DNA from: Thermoproteus sp. UBA157
GTDB lineage: Archaea; Thermoproteota; Thermoprotei; Thermoproteales; Thermoproteaceae
DNA length: 47,032 nt
Assembly: GCA_002497345.1 (NCBI GenBank)
Contig: DANS01000018.1
Location: 22,073-69,104 of the forward strand
Reading direction: 5' to 3'
Below the pieces are notes generated by a model that saw only the letters and a list, made by a program, of their open reading frames with translations, was not told the origin of the DNA and searched no databases. Positions 31,900-39,098 of this stretch are shown piece by piece. The stretch's first letter is position 1. Each line of letters starts with the position of its first letter. Made by a program: the position numbers and the translations under genes.

Positions 31900-33342
31900 G
31901 TGTTGAGAGGCGCTGGAGTTCTGTTGCCGATCTTCTCGTTACCATCGCCGCACGGAGTGGGAGATATGGGGCCTGCGGCCTACCGCTTCGTGGATTTCCT
32001 CAAGGAGGCCGGCCAGACGTATTGGCAGTTGCTGCCGCTTCATCCCGTGCTTGCCGAGTACGACAACTCGCCGTATAGCTCCACCTCCTCCTTCGCCGGA
32101 GAGCCGGCCTTCGTAAGCCTCGAGCTCTTGGCCGAGCGGGGGCTCGTGAAGAGGCCCACCGCCGAGTTCTCGAAGGGGCGAGCCGACTACGAGGCGGCGC
32201 GGGCCTACAAGATGAAGGCGCTCGCCGAGCTCAAGAAGCCGGAGGATCTGGACGAGTTCGTGGGGAGGAACGAGTGGCTCGAGGACTACGCGCTCTACGT
32301 CGCGCTCAGAGAACACTTCGGGAGGTCTTGGATCGAGTGGCCGAAGGAGCTGAGAGATAGGGATCCAGCAGCGCTGAGGAGATGGCGCGAGAAGTTGAGG
32401 AGGAGGATCGAGCTCGAATACAAGCTCCAGTACTTCTTCTGGGAGCAGTGGCGCGAGTTGAAGAGATACGCCAACTCGCAAGGCGTGTTCCTCATAGGGG
32501 ATCTCCCCATATATCCCAGCCTCGACAGTGCCGACGTCTGGGCTCATAGGGAGCTGTTCAAGCTCGACGAGGAGGGCAGGCCGAAGTACGTGGCAGGCGT
32601 GCCGCCCGACTACTTCTCCCCCACCGGGCAGCTCTGGGGCAATCCCGTCTACGATTGGGACGCCATGAGGGCCGAGGGGTTCAAGTGGTGGCTGGACAGG
32701 CTGAAACACGCCCTATCCGCCTTCGACTACGTCAGGCTGGACCACTTCCGAGGATACGTGGCCTATTGGGAGGTGCCCGCCGGCGAGACGACCGCCGTAA
32801 ACGGACGTTGGGTCCCCGCGCCGGGGGCTGAGCTGCTCGAGAGGGCCGGATCCGAGCTCGGCGAGCTGAAACTGATCGCGGAGGACTTGGGCTATATAAC
32901 CCCGGACGTGATCGAGCTTAGGGACCGCTTCGGGCTGCCCGGCATGCGCGTCCTCCAGTTCGCCTGGGACGGCAACCCCGCCAACGAGCACAAGCCGCAC
33001 AACCACGTCAAGAATTCCGTGGTGTACACGGGCACGCACGACAACAACACAATAGTGGGGTGGTTCTTCCACGAGGCGACGCCGAGGGCCAGGAGGGAGG
33101 CGTTGGAGTATATGGGCAGGCGATCGGCCAAGGGCATAAACTGGGCCTTCATACGCTTGGCGTACTCCTCGGTGGCCAACGTGGCTGTGGTGCCGCTTCA
33201 GGACTTCCTGGGGCTGGGGCCTGAGGCGCGGATAAATAAACCGGGAACTAAGGGCGGCAACTGGGTCTGGCGTCTGGAGGAGCTCCCGGGTCGCGACTTG
33301 GCGAGGAGGATAAGGCGGTTGGCCCGCCTCTACGGCAGGTAG
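31900..33342 (+). CDS. malQ: 4-alpha-glucanotransferase (GH77, MalQ/amylomaltase)
   Basis: 480 aa from GTG 31900 (TATA-like box 31872-31881). GH77 marks: LPIFSLPSPHGVGDMGPAAY at the N terminus, WQLLPLHPV, FLIGDLPIYPSLDSADVWAH, nucleophile YVRLDHFRGY (Asp), acid/base KLIAEDLGYITPDV (Glu), stabiliser TGTHDNNTIVGW (Asp), then RINKPGTKGGNWVWRL. It rearranges alpha-1,4-glucans and fits glycogen or maltodextrin use feeding the fba-pfp glycolysis. Cytoplasmic, no signal peptide. Confidence 0.95.
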   Translation: MLRGAGVLLPIFSLPSPHGVGDMGPAAYRFVDFLKEAGQTYWQLLPLHPVLAEYDNSPYSSTSSFAGEPAFVSLELLAERGLVKRPTAEFSKGRADYEAARAYKMKALAELKKPEDLDEFVGRNEWLEDYALYVALREHFGRSWIEWPKELRDRDPAALRRWREKLRRRIELEYKLQYFFWEQWRELKRYANSQGVFLIGDLPIYPSLDSADVWAHRELFKLDEEGRPKYVAGVPPDYFSPTGQLWGNPVYDWDAMRAEGFKWWLDRLKHALSAFDYVRLDHFRGYVAYWEVPAGETTAVNGRWVPAPGAELLERAGSELGELKLIAEDLGYITPDVIELRDRFGLPGMRVLQFAWDGNPANEHKPHNHVKNSVVYTGTHDNNTIVGWFFHEATPRARREALEYMGRRSAKGINWAFIRLAYSSVANVAVVPLQDFLGLGPEARINKPGTKGGNWVWRLEELPGRDLARRIRRLARLYGR

Positions 33343-33369
33343 TTTTTTAACGCCTGCGGTTTCAGCTCT

Positions 33370-34398
33370 ATGCGCTCCTTAGCCCTACTCTTGTTTCTAG
33401 CACCGTTGGCCCTCGGACAAGCGTTGAGCCTATGCCCCAACGCCGTGATAGTGGGCCCCCAGAACGCCACGGCGATCGTCTCGTATATCTCCAAAGCGCG
33501 CGAGGCCGTGTACATTGAGGCGTACGCCTTCACGTGGAGGGACCTGGCGCAGACCCTCGCCTCTCTGGCCCAAAGAGGGGTACAGATCTACGTGGTCCTG
33601 TCCGGCAATGTGTATGGCGGGATCCCCACAACCGAGAAGCAATTGGTCCAGTACCTCCAGCAAAGCGGCGTGCACGTGGCCTACAACTACGACTTCAGAT
33701 TCGTCCACGCCAAGGCCTTCGTGATCGACAACAAGACGGTCATATTGGGCTCGATCAACCCGACATACTCCGGCGTCACGAACGACTTGGGGCTAGACGT
33801 CGTCGTGGAGAACTCGACGTTGGCGCGGCAGATAGCGGCTATAATACTCAACGACTACAGGGGCGTGTACCCGTCCTACAACTACGTCGGCATCGTCATA
33901 TCGCCGATTAACTCCTATCAATACCTGAGCTGGCTGCTCGACAGGCCGGGGAGGGCGTACGCGGCGGTGGAGGAGATATTCTCGAGCTCGGGGCTTGCCG
34001 ACGCCCTGATGAGCAAAGCCGCCGTGGTCATAGCTAGGGTAACCGACGTGCAAGGCGTCCGCACAGTGGGCGACCTCACGGCCAAGGTCATAGTGGTCGG
34101 CGATTACGTCTACGTGGGGTCCGTCAACTTGAGCGGAAGCTCGATAAACAACAACAGGGAGCTCGGCCTATTGCTCCACTGCCCGAGCTTGGCCGAAGCC
34201 GCCATCGCTCTTATATATCAATGGGCCGGGACGACAACTGGGAAGGCGGCGCCCCCCTCGAGCGCCTCGTCGGCTCAACAACTCGATCTGCTCTACTTGG
34301 CCTTAATAGTGTTGCTGGCCGTTCTGGCCTTGTTGGCCAGCAGGAGGAGCGGAACTGCTCGGCGACGAGCGCCGCGTGTTGGGAAAAAGACGAGTTAA
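33370..34398 (+). CDS. Exported, membrane-anchored phospholipase D-like protein
   Basis: 342 aa. Signal peptide MRSLALLLFLAPLALGQALS; C-terminal TM anchor about 302-323 (LLYLALIVLLAVLALLAS) with a basic tail. Two PLD-type halves: the first with an intact HxK(x)4D, VHAKAFVIDNKTVILGSINP; the second with LTAKVIVVGDYVYVGSVNLS, where the His is Thr and the Asp position is shifted. PLD enzymes need two HKD motifs, so it may dimerise like single-domain nucleases or be impaired. AT box GTTTTTTAAC at 33344-33353. Substrate (lipid or nucleic acid) unknown. Confidence 0.78.
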   Translation: MRSLALLLFLAPLALGQALSLCPNAVIVGPQNATAIVSYISKAREAVYIEAYAFTWRDLAQTLASLAQRGVQIYVVLSGNVYGGIPTTEKQLVQYLQQSGVHVAYNYDFRFVHAKAFVIDNKTVILGSINPTYSGVTNDLGLDVVVENSTLARQIAAIILNDYRGVYPSYNYVGIVISPINSYQYLSWLLDRPGRAYAAVEEIFSSSGLADALMSKAAVVIARVTDVQGVRTVGDLTAKVIVVGDYVYVGSVNLSGSSINNNRELGLLLHCPSLAEAAIALIYQWAGTTTGKAAPPSSASSAQQLDLLYLALIVLLAVLALLASRRSGTARRRAPRVGKKTS

Positions 34399-34805
34399 GC
34401 GCCGGCCGCCAGCTCCAGCGCGACTTCGAGGAGGCTCACGAAATCGCCCTCTGTTTTCACGGACTTGACCGCGTTGACCAGCTCGGGATCGCTTCCCAGA
34501 TCTATCACCTTGTCTTGGAGGGGCTCCCTTCTCTCAGCAATCTCGTTAGGCCCTTGGCCGCACCTTTGGTAGTTCCCCGAGGCCAACTTGAGGCTCACTC
34601 TATCGCCCACGAGGGATATGGAGGCCAACGCATACGGTCCTTGGAGGCAAGCCCCACCAGACTCTATGCCTTGCAAGACTAGGGTGGCCACTACGGTGTT
34701 GGGCCCCCTCACCAGCTCGAAGCTGTGGAAGTTGCTCTCCAACCTCCCGATCTTGTTGAACGCCTGTATCCAGGCGTTAACCGCTTGAAGCCCTTCTCTT
34801 TCCAT
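34395..34805 (-). CDS. Uncharacterised 136-aa protein
   Basis: Soluble, alpha/beta: NAWIQAFNKIGRLESNFHSF, FELVRGPNTVVATLVLQG, and LVGDRVSLKLASGNYQRCG. Two Cys. No family recognised; layout could be a small ligand-binding or steroid-receptor-RNA-type fold but this is not supported. Promoter is the AT block between it and the divergent radical SAM gene. The 3' end overlaps the PLD-like gene by 4 bases. Confidence 0.55.
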   Translation of the reverse strand: MEREGLQAVNAWIQAFNKIGRLESNFHSFELVRGPNTVVATLVLQGIESGGACLQGPYALASISLVGDRVSLKLASGNYQRCGQGPNEIAERREPLQDKVIDLGSDPELVNAVKSVKTEGDFVSLLEVALELAAGA

Positions 34806-34821
34806 TAGCTCGTAGATAAGG

Positions 34822-34834
34822 GCCTATTTATTTA
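34822..34834. promoter_or_regulatory. Single TATA-like box between divergent genes at 34805 and 34856
   Basis: GCCTATTTATTTA and the following TTG form the only AT block in the 50 bases between the two start codons, about 20-30 bases from each. Apparently shared by both directions. Confidence 0.5.
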
Positions 34835-34855
34835 TTGACCTGGCGAGGCGCAATT

Positions 34856-36481
34856 GTGCGCATCGCTATAGTGGACGGCTACACGGACGAGCCGGCTGGG
34901 CTGGGCGTTCCGCCATATATAGACGTCTATCCGCGATATGTAGCCGGCGCTGCGAAGACGGCGGTGCCCGACAGCGATGTTAGGTACTTCACCATAGACG
35001 AGCTGAGGAGGGATTGGCCGACCTCCCTAAAGGCGTTAGCCGGCTTCGACGTGGTCGTAGTCGTGGCCGGGATAACCACCCCGGGCAGCTACTTGGCGGC
35101 CACGCCCATTTCCTACGACGAGTTGCTGGATATAGGCAGACTGGAGGGGCCCACGAAGGTGCTCGGCGGGCCGGTGGCGCGCTACGGCTACGGCATTGGA
35201 GGGGGCTCCGCCGCCATACCCCCGAGCCGCTTTAAGCGATATTACGACATAGTGGCCACGGGGGATGTGGACTTGGTGGTTTACGAAGCGCTTAAATTCG
35301 GCGTGGAGAGAGCCCGGCCTTCGGCCACACATGAGGGCTACGAGCTGGTGGACCAATTCGCCGTTAGGGGCGCCTTCATAGTCCAGCAACACCCCAACTT
35401 CGGCATTAACCTAATTGCTGAGGTCGAGACCTACAGCGGATGCCCCCGGTACATCTCCGGGGGTTGCTCCTTCTGCACCACCGTCGCCTATGGCGCCGTG
35501 AAGTTCAGATCGCCGGAAGCCGTGGCGCGGGAGGTCGAGGCGCTCCACAAGGCCGGCGTGGCGCACTTCAGGCTGGGGCGGCAAGCCGACTTCTACGCGT
35601 ATATGGCGGAGGACACGGGCAAGGTCGATCTGCCGAGGCCCAACCCCGCCGCCGTGGAGCGCTTGCTCATTGGCGTTAGGAACGCGGCGCCTGGCTTGGA
35701 GACGCTACATATAGACAACGTCAACCCCGGGACCGTCGCCAAATGGCCCAAGGAATCCGCCGAGATCACGAGGCTTCTGCTGAAGTACGGCACGCCGGGC
35801 AACGTGGCCGCGATGGGCGTGGAGACGGCCGATCCCCGTGTGGTCAAGCTGAACAACTTGAAGGCTTACCCGGACGAGGCCTTCGAGGCGATTAAGCTAG
35901 TCAGCACCATGGGCGCCGTAAGGGGGCCAAACGGGATGCCGTGGTTGTTGCCGGGCATAAACTTCGTGTTGGGCCTCCCAGGCGAGACCAAGGAGACCTA
36001 TGAGCTGAACAAGCAATTCCTCCAGAGGATCTTGGACGAGGGGCTAATGGTGAGGCGCGTTAACATAAGGCAAGTGGAGGTGTTCCCGGGGACGAGGCTG
36101 TGGCCGCTCGCGAAGAAGCTGGAGGCCAAGCTGAGGGAGAGGAAGAGGCTCGTACACGCCTTCAAGAGGTGGGTTAGGCACAACTTCGACAAGCCGATGC
36201 TCGAGAGGGTGGTGCCCCGGGGGACGGTGCTCAGAGGGCTCGTCGCCGAGTTGAACTACGGAAAGGGCACATACGCCCGGCAACCTGGCTCCTATCCCCT
36301 GCTGGTGTACATACCCGAGGTAATACGGCCTGGGACGAGGCTCGACGCCGTGGTGGTGGAACACGGCTTCAGGAGCGTTCTGGCAATCCCGTATCCGCCG
36401 GAGCCGAGGAGCAAGCGCGTGGCCAAGTACTTGAAGAAGCTGTCGTCTAGCGCCTCCTCCTCTCGGCGGTCCTCCTCGTAG
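34856..36481 (+). CDS. Radical SAM protein of the COG1031-like family
   Basis: 541 aa from GTG 34856. N-terminal about 1-165 has a B12-binding-like flavodoxin-type layout without a cobalamin His motif (GYTDEPAGLGVPPYIDVYP, VVVVVAGITTPGSYL). Radical SAM core follows: ETYSGCPRYISGGCSFC has three Cys with CX7CX2C spacing instead of CX3CX2C, then LGRQADFYAY, HIDNVNPG, MGVETADP, FVLGLPGETKETYE. C-terminal about 430-500 may be a TRAM-like beta domain (RGTVLRGLVAELN). Archaeal members of this group have this odd Cys spacing; reaction unknown. Ser-rich end overlaps the convergent gene by 35 bases. Confidence 0.85.
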   Translation: MRIAIVDGYTDEPAGLGVPPYIDVYPRYVAGAAKTAVPDSDVRYFTIDELRRDWPTSLKALAGFDVVVVVAGITTPGSYLAATPISYDELLDIGRLEGPTKVLGGPVARYGYGIGGGSAAIPPSRFKRYYDIVATGDVDLVVYEALKFGVERARPSATHEGYELVDQFAVRGAFIVQQHPNFGINLIAEVETYSGCPRYISGGCSFCTTVAYGAVKFRSPEAVAREVEALHKAGVAHFRLGRQADFYAYMAEDTGKVDLPRPNPAAVERLLIGVRNAAPGLETLHIDNVNPGTVAKWPKESAEITRLLLKYGTPGNVAAMGVETADPRVVKLNNLKAYPDEAFEAIKLVSTMGAVRGPNGMPWLLPGINFVLGLPGETKETYELNKQFLQRILDEGLMVRRVNIRQVEVFPGTRLWPLAKKLEAKLRERKRLVHAFKRWVRHNFDKPMLERVVPRGTVLRGLVAELNYGKGTYARQPGSYPLLVYIPEVIRPGTRLDAVVVEHGFRSVLAIPYPPEPRSKRVAKYLKKLSSSASSSRRSSS

Positions 36482-36722
36482 TCCGTTGGGCCTCAGCCGC
36501 CCTCCCCTCCTCGACGTATCTCAGATACACCGCGAACACGGTGGCCGCGCCGAAGATAGCCGCGACTAGCTCGGCCAAATTCACCGAGTAGCTGCCTATG
36601 GAGACGGCGGGGGATATATAGCCTCCGAGCGTCATGTAGAAGTAGAACACGGCGACTCCCAGCGCGAATCCTATATAGGCGTAGTAGTAATAGCGGAAGA
36701 CGCTTTCGCTCAGCTTGTGCAT
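36447..36722 (-). CDS. Small membrane protein, two TM helices
   Basis: 91 aa. TM1 about 14-31 (AYIGFALGVAVFYFYMTL), TM2 about 50-66 (LAELVAAIFGAATVFAV), then a very basic tail (RTTRRTAERRRR). The minus-strand AT box CTTTTAATAG (36743-36752) lies about 20-30 bases upstream of ATG 36722. The tail-coding part is antisense to the Ser-rich C terminus of the radical SAM gene. Not recognised. Confidence 0.6.
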   Translation of the reverse strand: MHKLSESVFRYYYYAYIGFALGVAVFYFYMTLGGYISPAVSIGSYSVNLAELVAAIFGAATVFAVYLRYVEEGRAAEAQRTTRRTAERRRR

Positions 36723-36744
36723 GGGGGCACGAGGCGGACGTCTA

Positions 36745-37584
36745 TTAAAAGTTGAGCCCGGCCAGAAGGGCGAGTAGACAAGTCGAGTATAGAGCTAATG
36801 CCGCCGCCAAGAGGCGTAGGCCCTTCAAGACGTCGTCGCGGCTCGGGAGCTCGCCTTGCCCAACGCTGTAGGAGCCGGGCTTCTCCAGCCTCACCCTTAG
36901 CGAGGCCGCCATGGCCGAGATAGGCCATCGGGCGTTGGGGCTCTCGATGGACCTATCCGGCTTAAGCTCGGGCCTATGGCCCAGGAGATACGCGGCGGCG
37001 AGCATAAACAAGGCCGCTATTCTGGCGGGCGCCCAGTTAAGCGCGGTGTCCAAGTAGGCGGCTGGAGCGCCCGATTTGCCCCACTCCTTGAAGCCCATGA
37101 GCCCGTCGAGGGTGTTGGCTATCCTCTGCGCCCAAGCGCCGGGAAGGCCCAAGAGGGCGTACCAAAACAGCGGCGAGACGAAGGAATCGACGAAGGACTC
37201 AGCGGCCGACTCGAGACACGCCGAAGCCACATGGCCGCAATCAACGGCCCTCAGATCCCTCCGCACGAACTGGGCGACGACGTCGCGGGGGCAATCGCCG
37301 GATCTATATGCGGATGCGCAGGGGTAGAGGACGTGCGTTTCTGAAAAGGAGAGCTTGAGGAGGTAGGCCTCTAGCAGGGTTTGCCACAAGCCGTGTCCTA
37401 TGCTGGACTGGAACGCCCAGAGGAGGGCCGGCACAGCCGATACCAGAAGCGCCACAACTAGGGCGTTTCTGACGGTCGAACCCTTCGCGACTAGGCGGGA
37501 GGCCGCCTTATATACGAGCGAGACCGGGTGTACTTGCGGCGGAATCAATCGAGTGACTATGAACCCTTTCCAGCGCCTGGGCAC
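36745..37584 (-). CDS. cbiB: Adenosylcobinamide-phosphate synthase CbiB/CobD
   Basis: 279 aa from GTG 37584. Integral membrane enzyme of adenosylcobalamin synthesis that attaches aminopropanol to cobyrinic acid. Marks: IPPQVHPVSLVYKAA, LLEAYLLKLSFSETH, then CLESAAESFVDSFVSPLFW, GLPGAWAQRIANTLDGLMGF, ALNWAPARIAALFML. The first TM helix seems missing; it is present in frame upstream (SPDVLAIALVLEAVDVPRRW) but without a start codon. A GTG at 37636, correctly placed after an AT box (37657-37665), is one base out of frame, across a GGGG run. Only cobalamin gene in the window. Confidence 0.88.
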   Translation of the reverse strand: MPRRWKGFIVTRLIPPQVHPVSLVYKAASRLVAKGSTVRNALVVALLVSAVPALLWAFQSSIGHGLWQTLLEAYLLKLSFSETHVLYPCASAYRSGDCPRDVVAQFVRRDLRAVDCGHVASACLESAAESFVDSFVSPLFWYALLGLPGAWAQRIANTLDGLMGFKEWGKSGAPAAYLDTALNWAPARIAALFMLAAAYLLGHRPELKPDRSIESPNARWPISAMAASLRVRLEKPGSYSVGQGELPSRDDVLKGLRLLAAALALYSTCLLALLAGLNF

Positions 37585-37607
37585 GTCTACGGCCTCTAGG
37601 ACGAGCG

Positions 37608-38156
37608 CTATCGCGAGGACGTCCGGCGATCCCCACTCAAGGCTCTCGCCACTCGCCTTAAAAGCCTTCTTATGATCCTCCTCCGCTCTATGGAGCCGAA
37701 GAGCCTCACGGCAGCCTTCCTGATGCTCTTGTATTTCGCCACGGCCTCCAGAATTCTCCTATCCTCCTCGCTTAGCTCGAGCCGCCTCAGCGCGAGCTCG
37801 GCCAGCTCGTGCGGTCTCAAGCCGCCGTATCCTCCGTCCTCGGGCAGATCCAAGGGCTTCACGTGGCCGAAGACTATCACGGAGACCACGTCGTCGTCCT
37901 TTATCGAGGGGTAATGCCGCCGCAGAGCCCTCTTGAGCTCCTCGGCGTTTTTGTAGCCGTCGAGCTGGGCGTCGAAGTCGTCCAGCTCGGCGAAGCGCTT
38001 ATGGCGGACGTCCAGGATCTGGGCCACGGCCACTATCCGCCCGCCGCTGTGTATTATCGCTTCTTTATCTCTCTCGATCTTGCCGAGCCTCACCGTGGCC
38101 CTCTTCTTGCCGCTCAATAACTCCTCGACGTATTGCCTGGAAAGCATCAGATGCAT
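37608..38156 (-). CDS. ASCH-domain protein
   Basis: 182 aa from ATG 38156 (ATG 38165 adds three residues); frame open to 38345 but the AT box at 38173-38182 sets the start. ASCH domain about 1-110: MLSRQYVEELLSGKKRATVR, GGRIVAVAQILDVRHKRFAE, DVVSVIVFGHVKPLD. The C-terminal about 115-182 is helical and very Arg-rich (RRRIIRRLLRRVARAL), likely RNA-binding. ASCH folds resemble PUA; RNA-related role is assumed. The next gene (cbiB) follows after 23 bases. Confidence 0.82.
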   Translation of the reverse strand: MHLMLSRQYVEELLSGKKRATVRLGKIERDKEAIIHSGGRIVAVAQILDVRHKRFAELDDFDAQLDGYKNAEELKRALRRHYPSIKDDDVVSVIVFGHVKPLDLPEDGGYGGLRPHELAELALRRLELSEEDRRILEAVAKYKSIRKAAVRLFGSIERRRIIRRLLRRVARALSGDRRTSSR

Positions 38157-38172
38157 GTAGTCCATGCCGAGC

Positions 38173-38182
38173 GAAAATTTTT
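38173..38182. promoter_or_regulatory. Single TATA-like box between divergent ASCH and UbiA genes
   Basis: GAAAATTTTTG, nearly self-complementary, is the only AT block in the 48 bases between starts at 38156 and 38205 and is 17-32 bases from each. Confidence 0.5.
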
Positions 38183-38204
38183 GTCTACGCGTTTGGAGAG
38201 CGCC

Positions 38205-39080
38205 GTGAGGTGGGACCCCGAGGCGGCGAGCGCTGCGTTTTCGCGCTACTTGAAATTCGTGAGGATAGAGCATACGGTATTCGCGCTCCCCATGGCCTAC
38301 GCGGCGGCGCTCGAGGCCTCGCGCGGGGTTTTGAGTTGGTGGCAAGCTTTGTGGATAGGCGTGGCCTTCATCGGCTTGAGGATCGCCGGCATGTCGTACA
38401 ACAACATAGCAGACAAGGATATCGATGCGCTGAATCCGAGAACCAAGAATAGAATGCTGGTAGCTGGTGCCGTATCGTTGCGGGGCGCCTACGCCGTCTT
38501 CGCGCTGGGCGCGGCCCTCTTCGAGCTGGCGGCTGCTATGTTGGGGCCGTGGCCTCTTTACCTAAGCCTACCCTACTTGGCCGTGACCATATCCTATCCG
38601 TATGCCAAGCGCCTCCACTGCATCCCCCACTTGCACCTCGGCGCTGTGTACGCGTTGGTCCCCCTCGGCGCTTCCATAGCGGTGTACAGCTCCGACATAG
38701 CCACGGCTGTGGCCAACACGCCTTGGCTCCTGGTGCTGGGCTCGGCGTTCTGGGTCGCCGGGTTCGATACGTTCTACTCCAAGATGGACCTGGACTTTGA
38801 CAGAAAGGTGGGGCTCGGGAGCATACCTGCGTGCTACGGCGAGAGTGTTGCGAGGATCGCTTGGATCCTCCTCTTGTCGTCATCGGCGGCTTTGTTCCTC
38901 GCCAACTACGCCCTAATGGGCGGCGGCGTTATCGGCCTCGCATTCACGGCCGCAGGGTCGGCCGTCGAGGTCTGGTCCGCCTTGGTAGCTCTCGACGAGG
39001 GGAGGATACCTAAGGCGTTCAACTCGAACCTATTCGTAGGGCTCTTGATCGCGGCCGGCATAATCGTGAACTACTTATAA
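38205..39080 (+). CDS. UbiA-family aromatic prenyltransferase (MqnP-like)
   Basis: 291 aa from GTG 38205; about eight or nine TM helices. Metal/diphosphate motifs: SYNNIADKDIDALNPRTKNR (first) and DTFYSKMDLDFDRKVGLGS (second). The first motif has NNxxD where UbiA has NDxxD; MqnP of the futalosine menaquinone route also lacks this first Asp and has a similar DAxNPRT tail, so prenylation of a naphthoate is a good candidate. Followed after 18 bases by a UbiD-type decarboxylase gene. Alternatives: other polyprenyl transferases. Confidence 0.82.
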   Translation: MRWDPEAASAAFSRYLKFVRIEHTVFALPMAYAAALEASRGVLSWWQALWIGVAFIGLRIAGMSYNNIADKDIDALNPRTKNRMLVAGAVSLRGAYAVFALGAALFELAAAMLGPWPLYLSLPYLAVTISYPYAKRLHCIPHLHLGAVYALVPLGASIAVYSSDIATAVANTPWLLVLGSAFWVAGFDTFYSKMDLDFDRKVGLGSIPACYGESVARIAWILLLSSSAALFLANYALMGGGVIGLAFTAAGSAVEVWSALVALDEGRIPKAFNSNLFVGLLIAAGIIVNYL

Positions 39081-39098
39081 TAGGGAGGCGGTGCCCTC

